A stretch of DNA of 64,000 nt from the NCBI GenBank assembly GCA_052400625.1, contig JBQTGH010000010.1. One strand, given 5' to 3'. The DNA comes from Thermophagus sp052400625. Its GTDB lineage: Bacteria; Bacteroidota; Bacteroidia; Bacteroidales; Marinilabiliaceae. Within the stretch, counting starts at the first letter, position 1. The number at the start of each line of letters is the position of its first letter. A model generated the notes under the pieces. The model was not told the origin of the DNA. It was given only the letters and a program-made list of their open reading frames with translations, and searched no databases. Below, one piece after another: positions 45,928-54,937 of the stretch. Position numbers and translations under genes: made by a program.

Positions 45928-47028
45928 ATGAAATCAACAATGATCAAGAGGAAAGTGAAAGATCAAAGGAAATTGGTATTGCTCTTTTTTCAAATTCCCA
46001 ATAAGGTGATTTTGTCAAGCATCCGGAAATATTTGAATTGTCATCAATACAGTCAGTTGGAGTATTTTTGTGATGTAAGGTTTGTTATTTCTTATTCATA
46101 TTCCGGGAAAGTAGAGCAATTCTTTGATTCTTTGGATACCGATCCCGTTGATGAGCTTATTATAATTGGTTATCCCTGGAAGATCGAAATATCTCAGGAA
46201 CTACTTTTAAAGTTAAAATTTTCGGGGGCTGTCATAAAATTTATTCCGGTTGATATAAGTCTTTTCTCCGGTCTTACAGGCATGAAAAATATTAGTGATC
46301 TTCCACACATCCGGTTGTTTTCTGACAAGATTAATTTTATTGATCAAATATTGAAAATAATATTGGCCAAAATAATTTCCTTAGTAGGAATCATTTTTTT
46401 AGGAATTCTTCTGCCTTTTATTGCTTTGTTAATAAAGTTTACATCGGCTGGACCTGTTTTTTACAAGCAAACAAGATTGGGGAAAAATGCACGCCCTTTT
46501 ACACTTTACAAATTCAGAACGATGGGGGTTTCTGCAGAAAAAAACGGGCCCCAATTGTCAGGGGAATATGACCCCAGAATTACCAAGTTAGGCAAGTTTC
46601 TTCGCTACTGGCATATTGATGAACTACCTCAATTCTGGAATATACTAAAAGGCGATATGGCTCTTGTTGGTCCTCGGCCTGAAAGACCTTTCTTTGCCCG
46701 TTTGCTGACGAATAAAGTGCCTTATTACAAAATTATTTATCAGCAAAAGCCCGGACTCACCTCTCTGGGAATGATAAAATACGGATACGCCAGCAGTATA
46801 GAGGAGTTGACCGATCGTTTGTATTATGATATGGTTTATCTTAATTATCCCACTTTTTGGATGGATCTAAAAATTCTATTTAAGACCATTCGATATATCA
46901 TTCTTAAAACGTTTCATGATCCGTCACAAGAAAGAAACCTCAGACGAGATGAGGATTTGAAAGCACAATCAGGTACTATTGACCCACATGTCAGATGGTT
47001 TTCAACTCAGCATCAAGCAAAAGGGTGA
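45928..47028 (+). CDS. Bacterial sugar transferase (initiating undecaprenyl-phosphate glycosyl-1-phosphate transferase, WcaJ/PglC-like)
   Basis: Transfers a sugar-1-phosphate to undecaprenyl phosphate to start exopolysaccharide or glycan synthesis, which is unexpected in a degradation locus. The 366-residue protein has an N-terminal Rossmann-like part (about 15-140, VDELIIIGYPWKIEIS) but lacks the four leading membrane helices of full WcaJ-type enzymes. One re-entrant or membrane helix lies about 148-175 (IISLVGIIFLGILLPFIALL). The catalytic domain has the family hallmarks KFTSAGPVFYKQTRLGKN, FTLYKFRTM, DPRITKLGKFLR, DELPQFWNILKGDMALVGPRPE and the end KILFKTI. It sits 121 nt after one GH2 paralog and 38 nt before the other, in the same direction. 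Family assignment is firm; the acceptor pathway is unknown. Confidence 0.93.
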   Translation: MKSTMIKRKVKDQRKLVLLFFQIPNKVILSSIRKYLNCHQYSQLEYFCDVRFVISYSYSGKVEQFFDSLDTDPVDELIIIGYPWKIEISQELLLKLKFSGAVIKFIPVDISLFSGLTGMKNISDLPHIRLFSDKINFIDQILKIILAKIISLVGIIFLGILLPFIALLIKFTSAGPVFYKQTRLGKNARPFTLYKFRTMGVSAEKNGPQLSGEYDPRITKLGKFLRYWHIDELPQFWNILKGDMALVGPRPERPFFARLLTNKVPYYKIIYQQKPGLTSLGMIKYGYASSIEELTDRLYYDMVYLNYPTFWMDLKILFKTIRYIILKTFHDPSQERNLRRDEDLKAQSGTIDPHVRWFSTQHQAKG

Positions 47029-47066
47029 ATTCGATTCATCTATGAAAATCTTAAAAAAAACGAAAA

Positions 47067-50057
47067 ATGAGACAGAAATTATTTTTTGCAGTTGTTGCTT
47101 TCAATTTCTTTATTGGGGGGAATATGTTTTCTCAAAAAGTAATTGATTGTTCATCTCTGACCTGGAATATCTGGTTGGATGAAGCGGCCCAGTGGGTGGA
47201 TGATTCTTTATTTCTTCCGCCGATTAATGTAGCTGAATTGCCGGTCAATGAACCGACCATTGGGTGGGAGAAGCTATACAAACAAAAAGACACTCAGACA
47301 AACCTTCCGGCAACTGTAGAGGAATATTTTTGGGGAGAAAACGGGAACAGCACAGGTATTGCAGGAAACTATACCGGTGTATCCTGGTTTTTTACCTCAG
47401 TGGAAGTACCAAAAGAATGGAGGAAGAAACATGTTTTTCTGGATTTCGAAAGTGTCAGGGTTCGGGCTGAGGTTTTTGTAAATAATAAACTGGCTGGATA
47501 TGACTTGATTAATGGAACACCTTTTTCTGTAGATGTTTCTTCTTTTGTTGAACCTGGAGAAATGAATAAAATAGCTGTCCGGATAACCGACCCTTGTGGC
47601 AATTTTGCATGGCGGGACTGGGATGCTTTTTATTGGGGCGACCAACTTATACCGCCCAGTCATGGTTTTGGAGGTATTACCGGAGGTGTTGTTTTGCGTG
47701 CCGAAGATGACACTCATATTTCTGATGTTTTTGTGAAGAATGGCCCTGATCTTAAAGCTATAGACCTGGAATGTACTGTCACTGCACTGAAGGGAAAAGG
47801 AGAACAAGGGAAATTGAGTTATCAGATACTGGATTCCCGAAAGGAACTGGTTAAACAAGGAACTATCAGGGTCGGTGCTTTCGATAAAACCAAAATAATT
47901 ACTGAGCATATTGAAGTTGAAGATGCATTGCCCTGGAGTGTTGAAAATCCGGTGTTGTATTATTTGAATATAGATTGGGAATCGGAAGGAGGAGACCGGG
48001 ATATTGAAAATGTGAGATTTGGTTTTCGGTGGTTTGAAGTTAAAGAGGTTGGAGAGGATAAAATGTTTTTTTTGAATGGGCAACGCATTGTACTCCGGAG
48101 TGCCATATCCTGGGGACACTGGCCTGTTAATGGTATTTATCCAACTCCTGAATTGGCTGAAAAACAGATAACCACTGCCAAAAAACTTGGACTGAATATG
48201 CTTAATTTTCATCGCGGTATAGGGCAGACCCTTGTTTTAAATTATGCCGACGAATTAGGTCTTTTATATTATCAGGAGCCTGGGGGATATAAGCCGAATG
48301 AGACAGACTTGCTGCAGAGGTGGAAGAGGGAAAAATTGTTGAGAATGGTCAAAAGAGATCGGAATCATCCTTCCATGGTAATCTACAATATGATTAATGA
48401 GTCGGCCCGGGAGCCTTTTGAAAATGAGCTAAAAGATATGGCAGAAGCACACAGGGTTGATGAAACACGCATAATCACATTTACTTCTACTTATTTCGGG
48501 CCTAAATTTCATCAAGGTGAATGTCCCAAGACGCCCGCACCTTTTAAGTCCCACATGTTGCCTTATGATCACACTATTTATGATTTTGGATGGTGGGATG
48601 AACATCATGCAGGCGGACCGGGAGTATATGCCGATGATTTTTACAATAAACCCTCTGATATTTATCGTCATTATGGTCATCCTGAGGAGATTGTGATGCT
48701 TGGAGAAGATGGTGCGATAGGCACCTTGCCCAGATTGGAGTTTATAAAAGAAGAACTGAATAAAAATGATAAAAGAGGTTGGGATGGTGATGCTTACCTT
48801 CAGATGTATGATGTTTATGATGAATACATAAAAAATAAGGGCTTTGAAGAAGGTTTTCCCTCGGTGGATGCTTTAACAAAAAGTATTGCTAAGAATGCTC
48901 ATTACTATCAGGGGCGAATTATTGAGAACTTCCGGATTGGAAATACCGGGGATGCTTATGTCGTGAATGGGTGGGAAGACACGAAAGTTGAGAACCACTC
49001 CGGAATTGTGGACATCTATCGAAATCCCAAAGCGGATGATTCTATCATGGCTTATTACAATCAGCCTCTTTATGTTGCGGTTAAGCTCAGGAATAAGGTT
49101 TCAGCGGTTAATAAAAGTGTACTGGCTGATTTCTTTATTGTCAATGAGGAAAACCTGCATGGAGATTTTAATTTAAAAATAACTGTTTCCGATACTCTGG
49201 GGGTTGTTTCTCACAATCTTATTCCCGTTGTTGTTTCAGGAGGAGTGAAATATGGGGAATTGCTGATGGATGAATTTGTTATTTCACCACGTCATCCTGG
49301 ATATAGTTTGGTGAAGGCGGAACTTCTGAAAGGACAGCAGGTTATTGCTAAAGGGCGGGAGTTGCTATTTGCACTGGATGAGCCGGTTTGGAAATTTGAA
49401 AATGATTTTGAAGTGGCAGATACCTCCGGAAACGTTCAGAAACTTTTAAATTTAATTGACGGGATAGATTATTCGGAATACAGTGCACGGAAAAGACGCC
49501 CCGTAAAAAGTGTTTTAATTGTAGGGGAAGATATTCAACCGGGGTTTGTCAAAGGTAATTTCAGAATGGATGATCCAATAATTGACTGGATATCTGAAGG
49601 CAATACGATGCTTGTAATTGACGGAGCTGATAACTGGTGTAATTATTTCGATGACAAGGAAATTATTGAGTATCGCGGAATGGAACACATCGACAGAAAT
49701 TGGTTTGGTGGAAATTATTTTGTCAGAGAACATCCGCTTTTTGAAGGATTGCCTGTAAATACTGCCTTTAATTGGGAGTATCAGTCCCTTGCACGGTACA
49801 ATCGCGAAAGGTTTGGATTAAGATTGCCGGATGGGGAAAGTGTAGTGGGCGTTTATGCCGATCACCGTAAGGAAGTCTTTACAGCTGTTGCTGTTATTCC
49901 AGTTGGAATGGGGCGTATTATTGTTTCAGGTCTGGATTTGAAAGGAGCCATTTCAAGTGGAGCCAGGTCGGCTATTGTGGCCAGAAAAATATTAATGAAT
50001 TATTTGAAATATTCACTTAACGGTGAGCGGGTGACATTTAAACAGAAGTTGAAATGA
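47067..50057 (+). CDS. GH2 family glycosidase with C-terminal glutamine-amidotransferase-like domain (copy 2)
   Basis: A 996-residue secreted enzyme, homologous end to end with the GH2 at 42858. Signal peptide to about 22; jelly-roll about 75-205 (GVSWFFTSVEVPK, RAEVFVNNKLAGYDLINGTP); TIM barrel about 330-605 with Glu 445 in YNMINESAREP (acid/base) and Glu 547 in LGEDGAIGTLPRLEF (likely nucleophile); C-terminal amidotransferase-like domain about 780-980 (VLIVGEDIQPGF, GNTMLVIDGADNW, GMGRIIVSGLDLKGA). Both paralogs keep both catalytic Glu residues, so both are probably active with different aglycone or sulfation preference. It overlaps the next gene by 4 nt (ATGA at 50054), so they are translationally coupled. 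Confidence 0.88.
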   Translation: MRQKLFFAVVAFNFFIGGNMFSQKVIDCSSLTWNIWLDEAAQWVDDSLFLPPINVAELPVNEPTIGWEKLYKQKDTQTNLPATVEEYFWGENGNSTGIAGNYTGVSWFFTSVEVPKEWRKKHVFLDFESVRVRAEVFVNNKLAGYDLINGTPFSVDVSSFVEPGEMNKIAVRITDPCGNFAWRDWDAFYWGDQLIPPSHGFGGITGGVVLRAEDDTHISDVFVKNGPDLKAIDLECTVTALKGKGEQGKLSYQILDSRKELVKQGTIRVGAFDKTKIITEHIEVEDALPWSVENPVLYYLNIDWESEGGDRDIENVRFGFRWFEVKEVGEDKMFFLNGQRIVLRSAISWGHWPVNGIYPTPELAEKQITTAKKLGLNMLNFHRGIGQTLVLNYADELGLLYYQEPGGYKPNETDLLQRWKREKLLRMVKRDRNHPSMVIYNMINESAREPFENELKDMAEAHRVDETRIITFTSTYFGPKFHQGECPKTPAPFKSHMLPYDHTIYDFGWWDEHHAGGPGVYADDFYNKPSDIYRHYGHPEEIVMLGEDGAIGTLPRLEFIKEELNKNDKRGWDGDAYLQMYDVYDEYIKNKGFEEGFPSVDALTKSIAKNAHYYQGRIIENFRIGNTGDAYVVNGWEDTKVENHSGIVDIYRNPKADDSIMAYYNQPLYVAVKLRNKVSAVNKSVLADFFIVNEENLHGDFNLKITVSDTLGVVSHNLIPVVVSGGVKYGELLMDEFVISPRHPGYSLVKAELLKGQQVIAKGRELLFALDEPVWKFENDFEVADTSGNVQKLLNLIDGIDYSEYSARKRRPVKSVLIVGEDIQPGFVKGNFRMDDPIIDWISEGNTMLVIDGADNWCNYFDDKEIIEYRGMEHIDRNWFGGNYFVREHPLFEGLPVNTAFNWEYQSLARYNRERFGLRLPDGESVVGVYADHRKEVFTAVAVIPVGMGRIIVSGLDLKGAISSGARSAIVARKILMNYLKYSLNGERVTFKQKLK

Positions 50058-52150
50058 GATCAGAATTGGTATGGAGAATAACTTTTCTCTTGATTGTTGC
50101 TATTGGTGCATGTAATCCGGCCATCGGGCAGCTCAAACGAATTTTTGAAATAACGGAAATCGACGGTGCTTTTCACTTTCAGGTAAAAGAGGAGGGTAAA
50201 ACCATCCTTTCAGAGCCTGCTGAAGGTCTATGGAGCATTGGCCTTGGATGGGATAATAATTGGATTAAAGAATGGAAAAATATTTCTCCGAAACATTTTG
50301 AGATATCGGGCCCGAATCACATATTGGCGGGTGAAATTGAAATAGCGGGTGAAATATTAAGCTTAAGAGATGCCTACGCCATGGTGAAACCAGGTGTTAT
50401 AAAATGTACACGCCGGTTCCATTGGACGGGGGAGGATACGCTTAGAGAAGTAACGTTAAGTGTCCGTTTCAGTTTGAAGTCCAAAGCGGTTAAGCCATTT
50501 CTCCCTGGGATCAATTATTATGGCAATCCCTCTGGTGCCAGAAGTGGTAATGTGCCGGTTTTTGGTAATCAGGAAGGAGAATATCATCTATTTGAAGAGC
50601 ACCGGTTTCCAATGCCCTTTGCTATGCTAGAAAAACAGGGGGATGATGGCGTGACATCTGTTGCTTTACATTCTTTACCATCTCTTGTTCCTTATGCCAA
50701 TAAGCAGGATCAATGGTGGTCTTTAGGATTGAAAGGAGGACATGAAACTACCGAATTGGTAGCTTTGTCAGGGCCCACAGCTTCAAATGGAATGAAAAGT
50801 GTAATAAAAGCTTTTCAGGAAGGAGATATCTGGGCTTCTTACAATGATGCTTTTCTAAATATTGCTCCCGGAGGAATTGTTGAGAAGACCTTTTACATTG
50901 AGGTAACTACTGGTTCCGAAAAAGGCAATAGCTTCACTGGTCCTGTACATACTTCAATTGACCTTTTTCAGCCGGTTGAATTAAAAACCTTTCCTCCTAT
51001 TAAGGATATACTGGCTTCAAAATATCGTTTTGCAGAATCCCGATGGATAGAGGAAGGCAAAGCCAGTGGATTTAATCAATTTGATAATGCGTTAAAAAAA
51101 TATTTGGTATTGGGATGGGTTGGTCAGGCTGCTGCTCCGGGGTATGCATTTCAGGTACTGCAAGATGATGTTGGAAAGCCTTCTGAGGTGATGGAAATGG
51201 CCCAGAAATCCCTTGATTTTATCAGCGACATAAAAATGCGTGAAGACGGAAAAGGATTTTATACCTGGTATTCTGTTGATGACCAAAAATGGGTAGAGCG
51301 CATCTGGAAACCAATGCCTGAGATTTTATCACAGGGACAAGCTATGAATAATATGGCCAATGCAATTAATGCTTCAAAAAAATCCGGATTGGATCCTCAA
51401 AAATGGGAAAGTTTTTTGAAAAAGGCCTCAGATTTTCATGCTCAAAGAATTTTATCCCTGGAGTGGAAGCCTGAATCGACCAATGAGGGGTTCTTTATTG
51501 CCCCTTTATGTAAAGCATCTCAAATACTGAAGGATGATAAATATTTGCAGGCAGCATTAAAAGCAGGCGATCATTATTATAATAGGCATTTCAATATGGA
51601 AGAACCTTATTGGGGAGGTACGCTGGATGCCAGTTGCGAAGATAAGGAAGGAGCCTATGCCGCATTTCAGGGTTTTTTGGAATTGTTTGAAACCATAGGA
51701 GACGAAAAATTTCTTGAAGCTGCCCAACATGCTTGTGATGTCGTGTTGTCTTATACTTATGTTTGGGACGTTGATATGCCTGCCGGACGGTTGAGGGATC
51801 ATGATTTTAAGACAAGTGGATGGACGGCAGTCTCGGTTCAAAATATGCACATTGATGTATATGGAGTTTTGATGACACCCGAAATTTATCGACTGGGACA
51901 AATTACAGAAGATGAGCAGCTCAAAGAACTTGCCCTTTTAATGTATCGTAGCTGTGGTCAGTTGATCGATCCTTATGGTAGTCAGGGAGAACAACCTCAA
52001 CAAACAAATTACAGTCAGGCGCATGTGGAAGGAAAGAATCCCCTTCAATTCAGAGGGGGGTATATTGAGGATTGGACTGTCTTCTGGATAACAGCTCATT
52101 TTCTGAATGGTGCTGCAGGGCTGAAAGAACTTGGAGTGGAGATCGAATAA
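50054..52150 (+). CDS. Secreted six-hairpin (alpha/alpha toroid) putative glycosidase of unassigned family
   Basis: A 698-residue protein with a signal peptide or lipoprotein leader (LIVAIGAC, Cys 19). Residues about 25-310 are beta-rich (EITEIDGAFHFQVKEEGK and further strands), an N-terminal super-sandwich. From about 325 the sequence is helical with repeats typical of (alpha/alpha)6 toroids: LGWVGQAAAPGYAFQVL, EILSQGQAMNNMANAI, EPYWGGTLDASCEDKEGAYAAFQGFLELFE and FRGGYIEDWTVFWITAHFLNGAAG. Acidic residues in DASCEDKEG and GGYIEDW are candidate catalytic residues. The layout resembles several families (for example GH105/GH88-, GH127- or GH154-type), but I recognise none specifically. Coupled to the upstream GH2 by a 4-nt overlap, it probably acts on the GH2 product or vice versa. 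Confidence 0.7.
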   Translation: MRSELVWRITFLLIVAIGACNPAIGQLKRIFEITEIDGAFHFQVKEEGKTILSEPAEGLWSIGLGWDNNWIKEWKNISPKHFEISGPNHILAGEIEIAGEILSLRDAYAMVKPGVIKCTRRFHWTGEDTLREVTLSVRFSLKSKAVKPFLPGINYYGNPSGARSGNVPVFGNQEGEYHLFEEHRFPMPFAMLEKQGDDGVTSVALHSLPSLVPYANKQDQWWSLGLKGGHETTELVALSGPTASNGMKSVIKAFQEGDIWASYNDAFLNIAPGGIVEKTFYIEVTTGSEKGNSFTGPVHTSIDLFQPVELKTFPPIKDILASKYRFAESRWIEEGKASGFNQFDNALKKYLVLGWVGQAAAPGYAFQVLQDDVGKPSEVMEMAQKSLDFISDIKMREDGKGFYTWYSVDDQKWVERIWKPMPEILSQGQAMNNMANAINASKKSGLDPQKWESFLKKASDFHAQRILSLEWKPESTNEGFFIAPLCKASQILKDDKYLQAALKAGDHYYNRHFNMEEPYWGGTLDASCEDKEGAYAAFQGFLELFETIGDEKFLEAAQHACDVVLSYTYVWDVDMPAGRLRDHDFKTSGWTAVSVQNMHIDVYGVLMTPEIYRLGQITEDEQLKELALLMYRSCGQLIDPYGSQGEQPQQTNYSQAHVEGKNPLQFRGGYIEDWTVFWITAHFLNGAAGLKELGVEIE

Positions 52151-52228
52151 AAAATGAATATTCCTGCTTCTTAGCCTTTCCCTTGTTTTGATGTGGAGCT
52201 ATTTTAGAATTATTAAAAAAGAAAATTT

Positions 52229-53713
52229 ATGAAAAAATTTGAGCTTTTTATTCTGAGTCTTCTTTTCTCTGGTGTTGCCTCTGCCCAGGGTAAGCAGATT
52301 AATACCAAGCCTTATCCATATGGGAATCCCGTAATAACCCACATGTATACTGCCGATGCAGCACCAAAGGTCATGCCTGACGGCCGATTGTGGATGGTTA
52401 CTTCGGTTGATCATGCAGATGGGGGCGGATATGCCACCATGCATGCCATCCATGCTTTTTCAACTTCAGATATGGTGACCTGGGTGGATCATGGTGAAAT
52501 TTTGGGAGTGGAGGATTTTGATGTTCCTGAAGGTGAAGACTGGGCCTTGTGGGCTCCAGATATCGTTTACCGTAATGGAACCTATTTCCTTTATGTGCCG
52601 ATGCGCAATATCCTGGCTGACGGATCCAAAGAGCGATACATTGTTGTTGCGGAAAGTGATCGCATGGATCAACGTTTTACAATCACTAATCACCGTATGG
52701 AGGGGGTTGAAAGAGCTGGACTTGACCCGTCTGTCTTTATTGATGATGACGGAGAGGCTTATCTTTATTGGAATCAGGCTTTGATGGGGAAGCTGAAGGA
52801 TAATATGCGTGAAATTGATGGTGAAATGTTTAAGCTTGATTATGGGGCAAAAAACTTTATGGAAGCAGCCTGGATGCACAAGCGAAACGGAAAGTATTAC
52901 TTCAATTACCATACAAAATACGATGGGGATGTATCTAAAGAGAACCCTGATGATCAGAATCGTACGAAATCTCATCTGGATTATAGTATGGGGGATTCAC
53001 CTACCGGTCCACTAAAACACATGGGGCCCATAAATTATGAGTTGGGCTATAATGTGGATAATGGTCCTAAATTACCCGGATATGATTATGTCCCCTGGCG
53101 TTTAACCCAATCCAATCATGGTGCGGTTGTTGAATACCATGGTCAGGAATATTTCTTCTATCATACCTCGGCTCTATCTTCATGGCGCTTGGATGAGTTT
53201 AAGGACAAAGGGAACTGGACGCAGCGCTCTGTTTGTGTTGATTACCTTAATTACAATGAAGACGGATCGGTGATCCCAGTAAAACAAACTGTTGAAGGTG
53301 TCAGGGAAATTGAAATAGAACAACCTTTTTCTATAGCTCTTGCCTGCAAAAAATCAAAAATGGAAAATGCAACGATTGAAAATGGAGCTTTTTCAGTTAA
53401 TGGGACAGGAGTTGTAAGTTTCAAAAAAGTTGATTTGGGAACTGGTTATTACTATTTCGAAGTGGACCTGGATAAACCTGTTAAAGAGGGCCGGATAGAA
53501 ATAAGAAAAGGTGGTAAAGACGGACTGCTTATGGGAACATTGTTGATTAATGAAGAGAGTTCTGTTGTTAATAACGGGAAGGTCCAAACCTTCCTTCGTG
53601 AGGCAAGAGGGAAAAACGATATTTATCTGGTTGTAAAGACTGAAGGTCCGGAAACGATTAAATTTTCGAATCCCCGGTTTTTCGCAGGTTCTCCCAAAGA
53701 GGTGATGGATTAG
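52229..53713 (+). CDS. GH43-like glycosidase with C-terminal CBM6-like domain
   Basis: Five-bladed beta-propeller inverting glycosidase, typically releasing arabinose, xylose or galactose. The 494-residue protein has a signal peptide (MKKFELFILSLLFSGVASAQ), then YPYGNPVITHMYTADAAPKV with the likely base Asp, WALWAPDIVYRNGTYFLYVP (the WAPDI motif, near 105-125), AGLDPSVFIDDDGEAYLYW (near 170) and GAVVEYHGQEYFFYHTSA (near 295). Residues about 370-490 form a CBM6-like beta-sandwich (TGYYYFEVDLDKPVKEGRIEIR). It is the last gene of the PUL block and is followed by a bidirectional terminator. Confidence 0.88.
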   Translation: MKKFELFILSLLFSGVASAQGKQINTKPYPYGNPVITHMYTADAAPKVMPDGRLWMVTSVDHADGGGYATMHAIHAFSTSDMVTWVDHGEILGVEDFDVPEGEDWALWAPDIVYRNGTYFLYVPMRNILADGSKERYIVVAESDRMDQRFTITNHRMEGVERAGLDPSVFIDDDGEAYLYWNQALMGKLKDNMREIDGEMFKLDYGAKNFMEAAWMHKRNGKYYFNYHTKYDGDVSKENPDDQNRTKSHLDYSMGDSPTGPLKHMGPINYELGYNVDNGPKLPGYDYVPWRLTQSNHGAVVEYHGQEYFFYHTSALSSWRLDEFKDKGNWTQRSVCVDYLNYNEDGSVIPVKQTVEGVREIEIEQPFSIALACKKSKMENATIENGAFSVNGTGVVSFKKVDLGTGYYYFEVDLDKPVKEGRIEIRKGGKDGLLMGTLLINEESSVVNNGKVQTFLREARGKNDIYLVVKTEGPETIKFSNPRFFAGSPKEVMD

Positions 53714-53746
53714 TTTTCAAAAAATAATCGGGTTATGTTCGCAAAT

Positions 53747-53785
53747 AAAAAAGAGGTTTTTCTGAAATAGAAGAACCTCTTTTTT
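53747..53785. terminator. Bidirectional terminator closing the PUL
   Basis: AAAAAAGAGGTT (53747-53758) pairs with AACCTCTTTTTT (53774-53785) over a 15-nt loop. A-run and T-run allow termination both for the GH43 gene (stop 53713) and for the converging ankyrin gene (stop 53807). Confidence 0.88.
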
Positions 53786-53806
53786 ATTTTAAGGGTTGGT
53801 TTCGGT

Positions 53807-54424
53807 TTATTTGTCTTTTTGATTTTGTAGTATTTCCACGATATCGGTATGATTGTTTTGTTTTGCGAATGCTTCTGCGTCATCGCCATCATCATCGGTG
53901 AGGGTCGTGTCGGCACCTTTCTCAAGCAACACTTTCACCACTTCAATATTTCCTTCAGCAGCTGCGTACATTAGCGGTGTAAAATGTTCTATTTGATCTT
54001 TGGAATTGATTGCTGCACCATTTTCCAGCAAAAGACTTACAGTTTCAGGGAAGGCGCCTGATGCCGCAAAGTGCAAAGGAGTCAGCCCTTTGTTGTCTGG
54101 GATGTTTACGTCTGCGCCGTTTTGTAGCAATACCTTTATTACATCTGTATGCCCGTTAAAAGAAGCAAGCATCAGGGACGTATGTCCGTCAGGATTGGTG
54201 GCATCCAGATTCTCATTATTATTTATGTGAGCTTTTACTGCTTCCAGATTCCCATTGAAAGCACTTTCGTGGATTGATACCAGTTGTTGATTGGTCCCTG
54301 TATTTTCTCGTTCTGCAGTTTCCTGTTTGGCGTCTGTTGTTTGGTTCTTTTTACCTGGTTTGGTCTGGCAGCTAATTATGAATATCATTAAGAGCGGAAG
54401 GATGATGAATTGAATGGTTTTCAT
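53807..54424 (-). CDS. Ankyrin-repeat lipoprotein
   Basis: A 205-residue lipoprotein: leader MKTIQFIILPLLMIFIISC (lipid Cys 19), then a Lys/Thr/Asn-rich linker to about 50. It is followed by four to five ankyrin repeats (about 50-200) with the consensus GHTSLMLASFNGHTDVIKVL, NGADVNIPDNKGLTPLHFAA and YAAAEGNIEVVKVLLEKGAD. Ankyrin repeats mediate protein binding, so it may be a periplasmic or outer-membrane scaffold. Partners are not evident. It converges on the PUL and belongs to the chromosomal background to the right of it. Confidence 0.92.
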   Translation of the reverse strand: MKTIQFIILPLLMIFIISCQTKPGKKNQTTDAKQETAERENTGTNQQLVSIHESAFNGNLEAVKAHINNNENLDATNPDGHTSLMLASFNGHTDVIKVLLQNGADVNIPDNKGLTPLHFAASGAFPETVSLLLENGAAINSKDQIEHFTPLMYAAAEGNIEVVKVLLEKGADTTLTDDDGDDAEAFAKQNNHTDIVEILQNQKDK

Positions 54425-54464
54425 ACTTGAAAATTTTTTAAGTTTAAAATAATGTGGGTTAATT

Positions 54465-54720
54465 ATGTCTTGCTGAAAAAGTCAGCATTCCCACTTTTGA
54501 TTTCTTTACATTGTCCTTTTTGGCATTGCCCCAAAAAGAACGAAAAAAGTCTAGTCCGCTTAAACCTATCAGCCCGCGAAAGCCAAAATTTCCGGCCATT
54601 GCGCAAGGCCATGAAATTCGCCCATTTTGGCTTCCCGCCATCCGCCGGCCCGGAAAGCGGACAGGCCACCGCGTCTTTGAATAGTGAATCTTTTTAATCA
54701 CAAAAGGATTCTTTCGGTTA
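54465..54720. repeat. GC-richer palindromic intergenic repeat (copy A)
   Basis: GC-rich compared with its surroundings. AAGCCAAAAT (54580-54589) and ATTTTGGCTT (54624-54633) are perfect reverse complements enclosing a second stem with GGCC (54594-54597) and GGCC (54607-54610), so the stretch can form a branched cruciform. Open frames on both strands here (about 80 codons) are compositional and have no recognisable product. The right end (CCCGGAAA..GGCCA..TTTGAATAG..CTTTTT) is similar to copy B at 60905-61260. This suggests a REP/MITE-like family. Confidence 0.6.
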
Positions 54721-54783
54721 GAAAGATGTTAAATTTTTTTTTCTCAAGTGCCGACTAAATTCAAGGTTTATTTTAAAGAAAGG

Positions 54784-54798
54784 CACTCACGGTGAGTG
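54784..54798. repeat. Perfect 15-bp palindrome
   Basis: CACTCAC-G-GTGAGTG. It lies 140 nt past the end of the octaheme cytochrome gene (54938, minus strand) without a strong T-run. It could be a protein-binding site or a weak terminator. Nothing else is recognisable between 54721 and 54937. Confidence 0.45.
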
Positions 54799-54937
54799 GT
54801 TTGTAATTAGAGCCTTATGTGTTATTCTGCTGCACCTGATTATGCGTTGTTAATTTCTATAATGTTAATATCTTTATGCAATATCCTTTCAGCCCCTGAG
54901 TGAGTTGTCTGCTTCACGTTGTACCGACAGAGTATTA

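Noticed and set aside
47397..48212. 271-codon minus-strand open frame inside the second GH2 paralog
   Set aside because: It is the antisense shadow of a clearly coding GH2 gene, with Ser/Pro/Phe-rich composition and no recognisable domain.
54452..54701. Two overlapping 80-codon frames on opposite strands
   Set aside because: They fall in the GC-rich palindromic repeat, where stop codons are rare; no domain or start context supports them.
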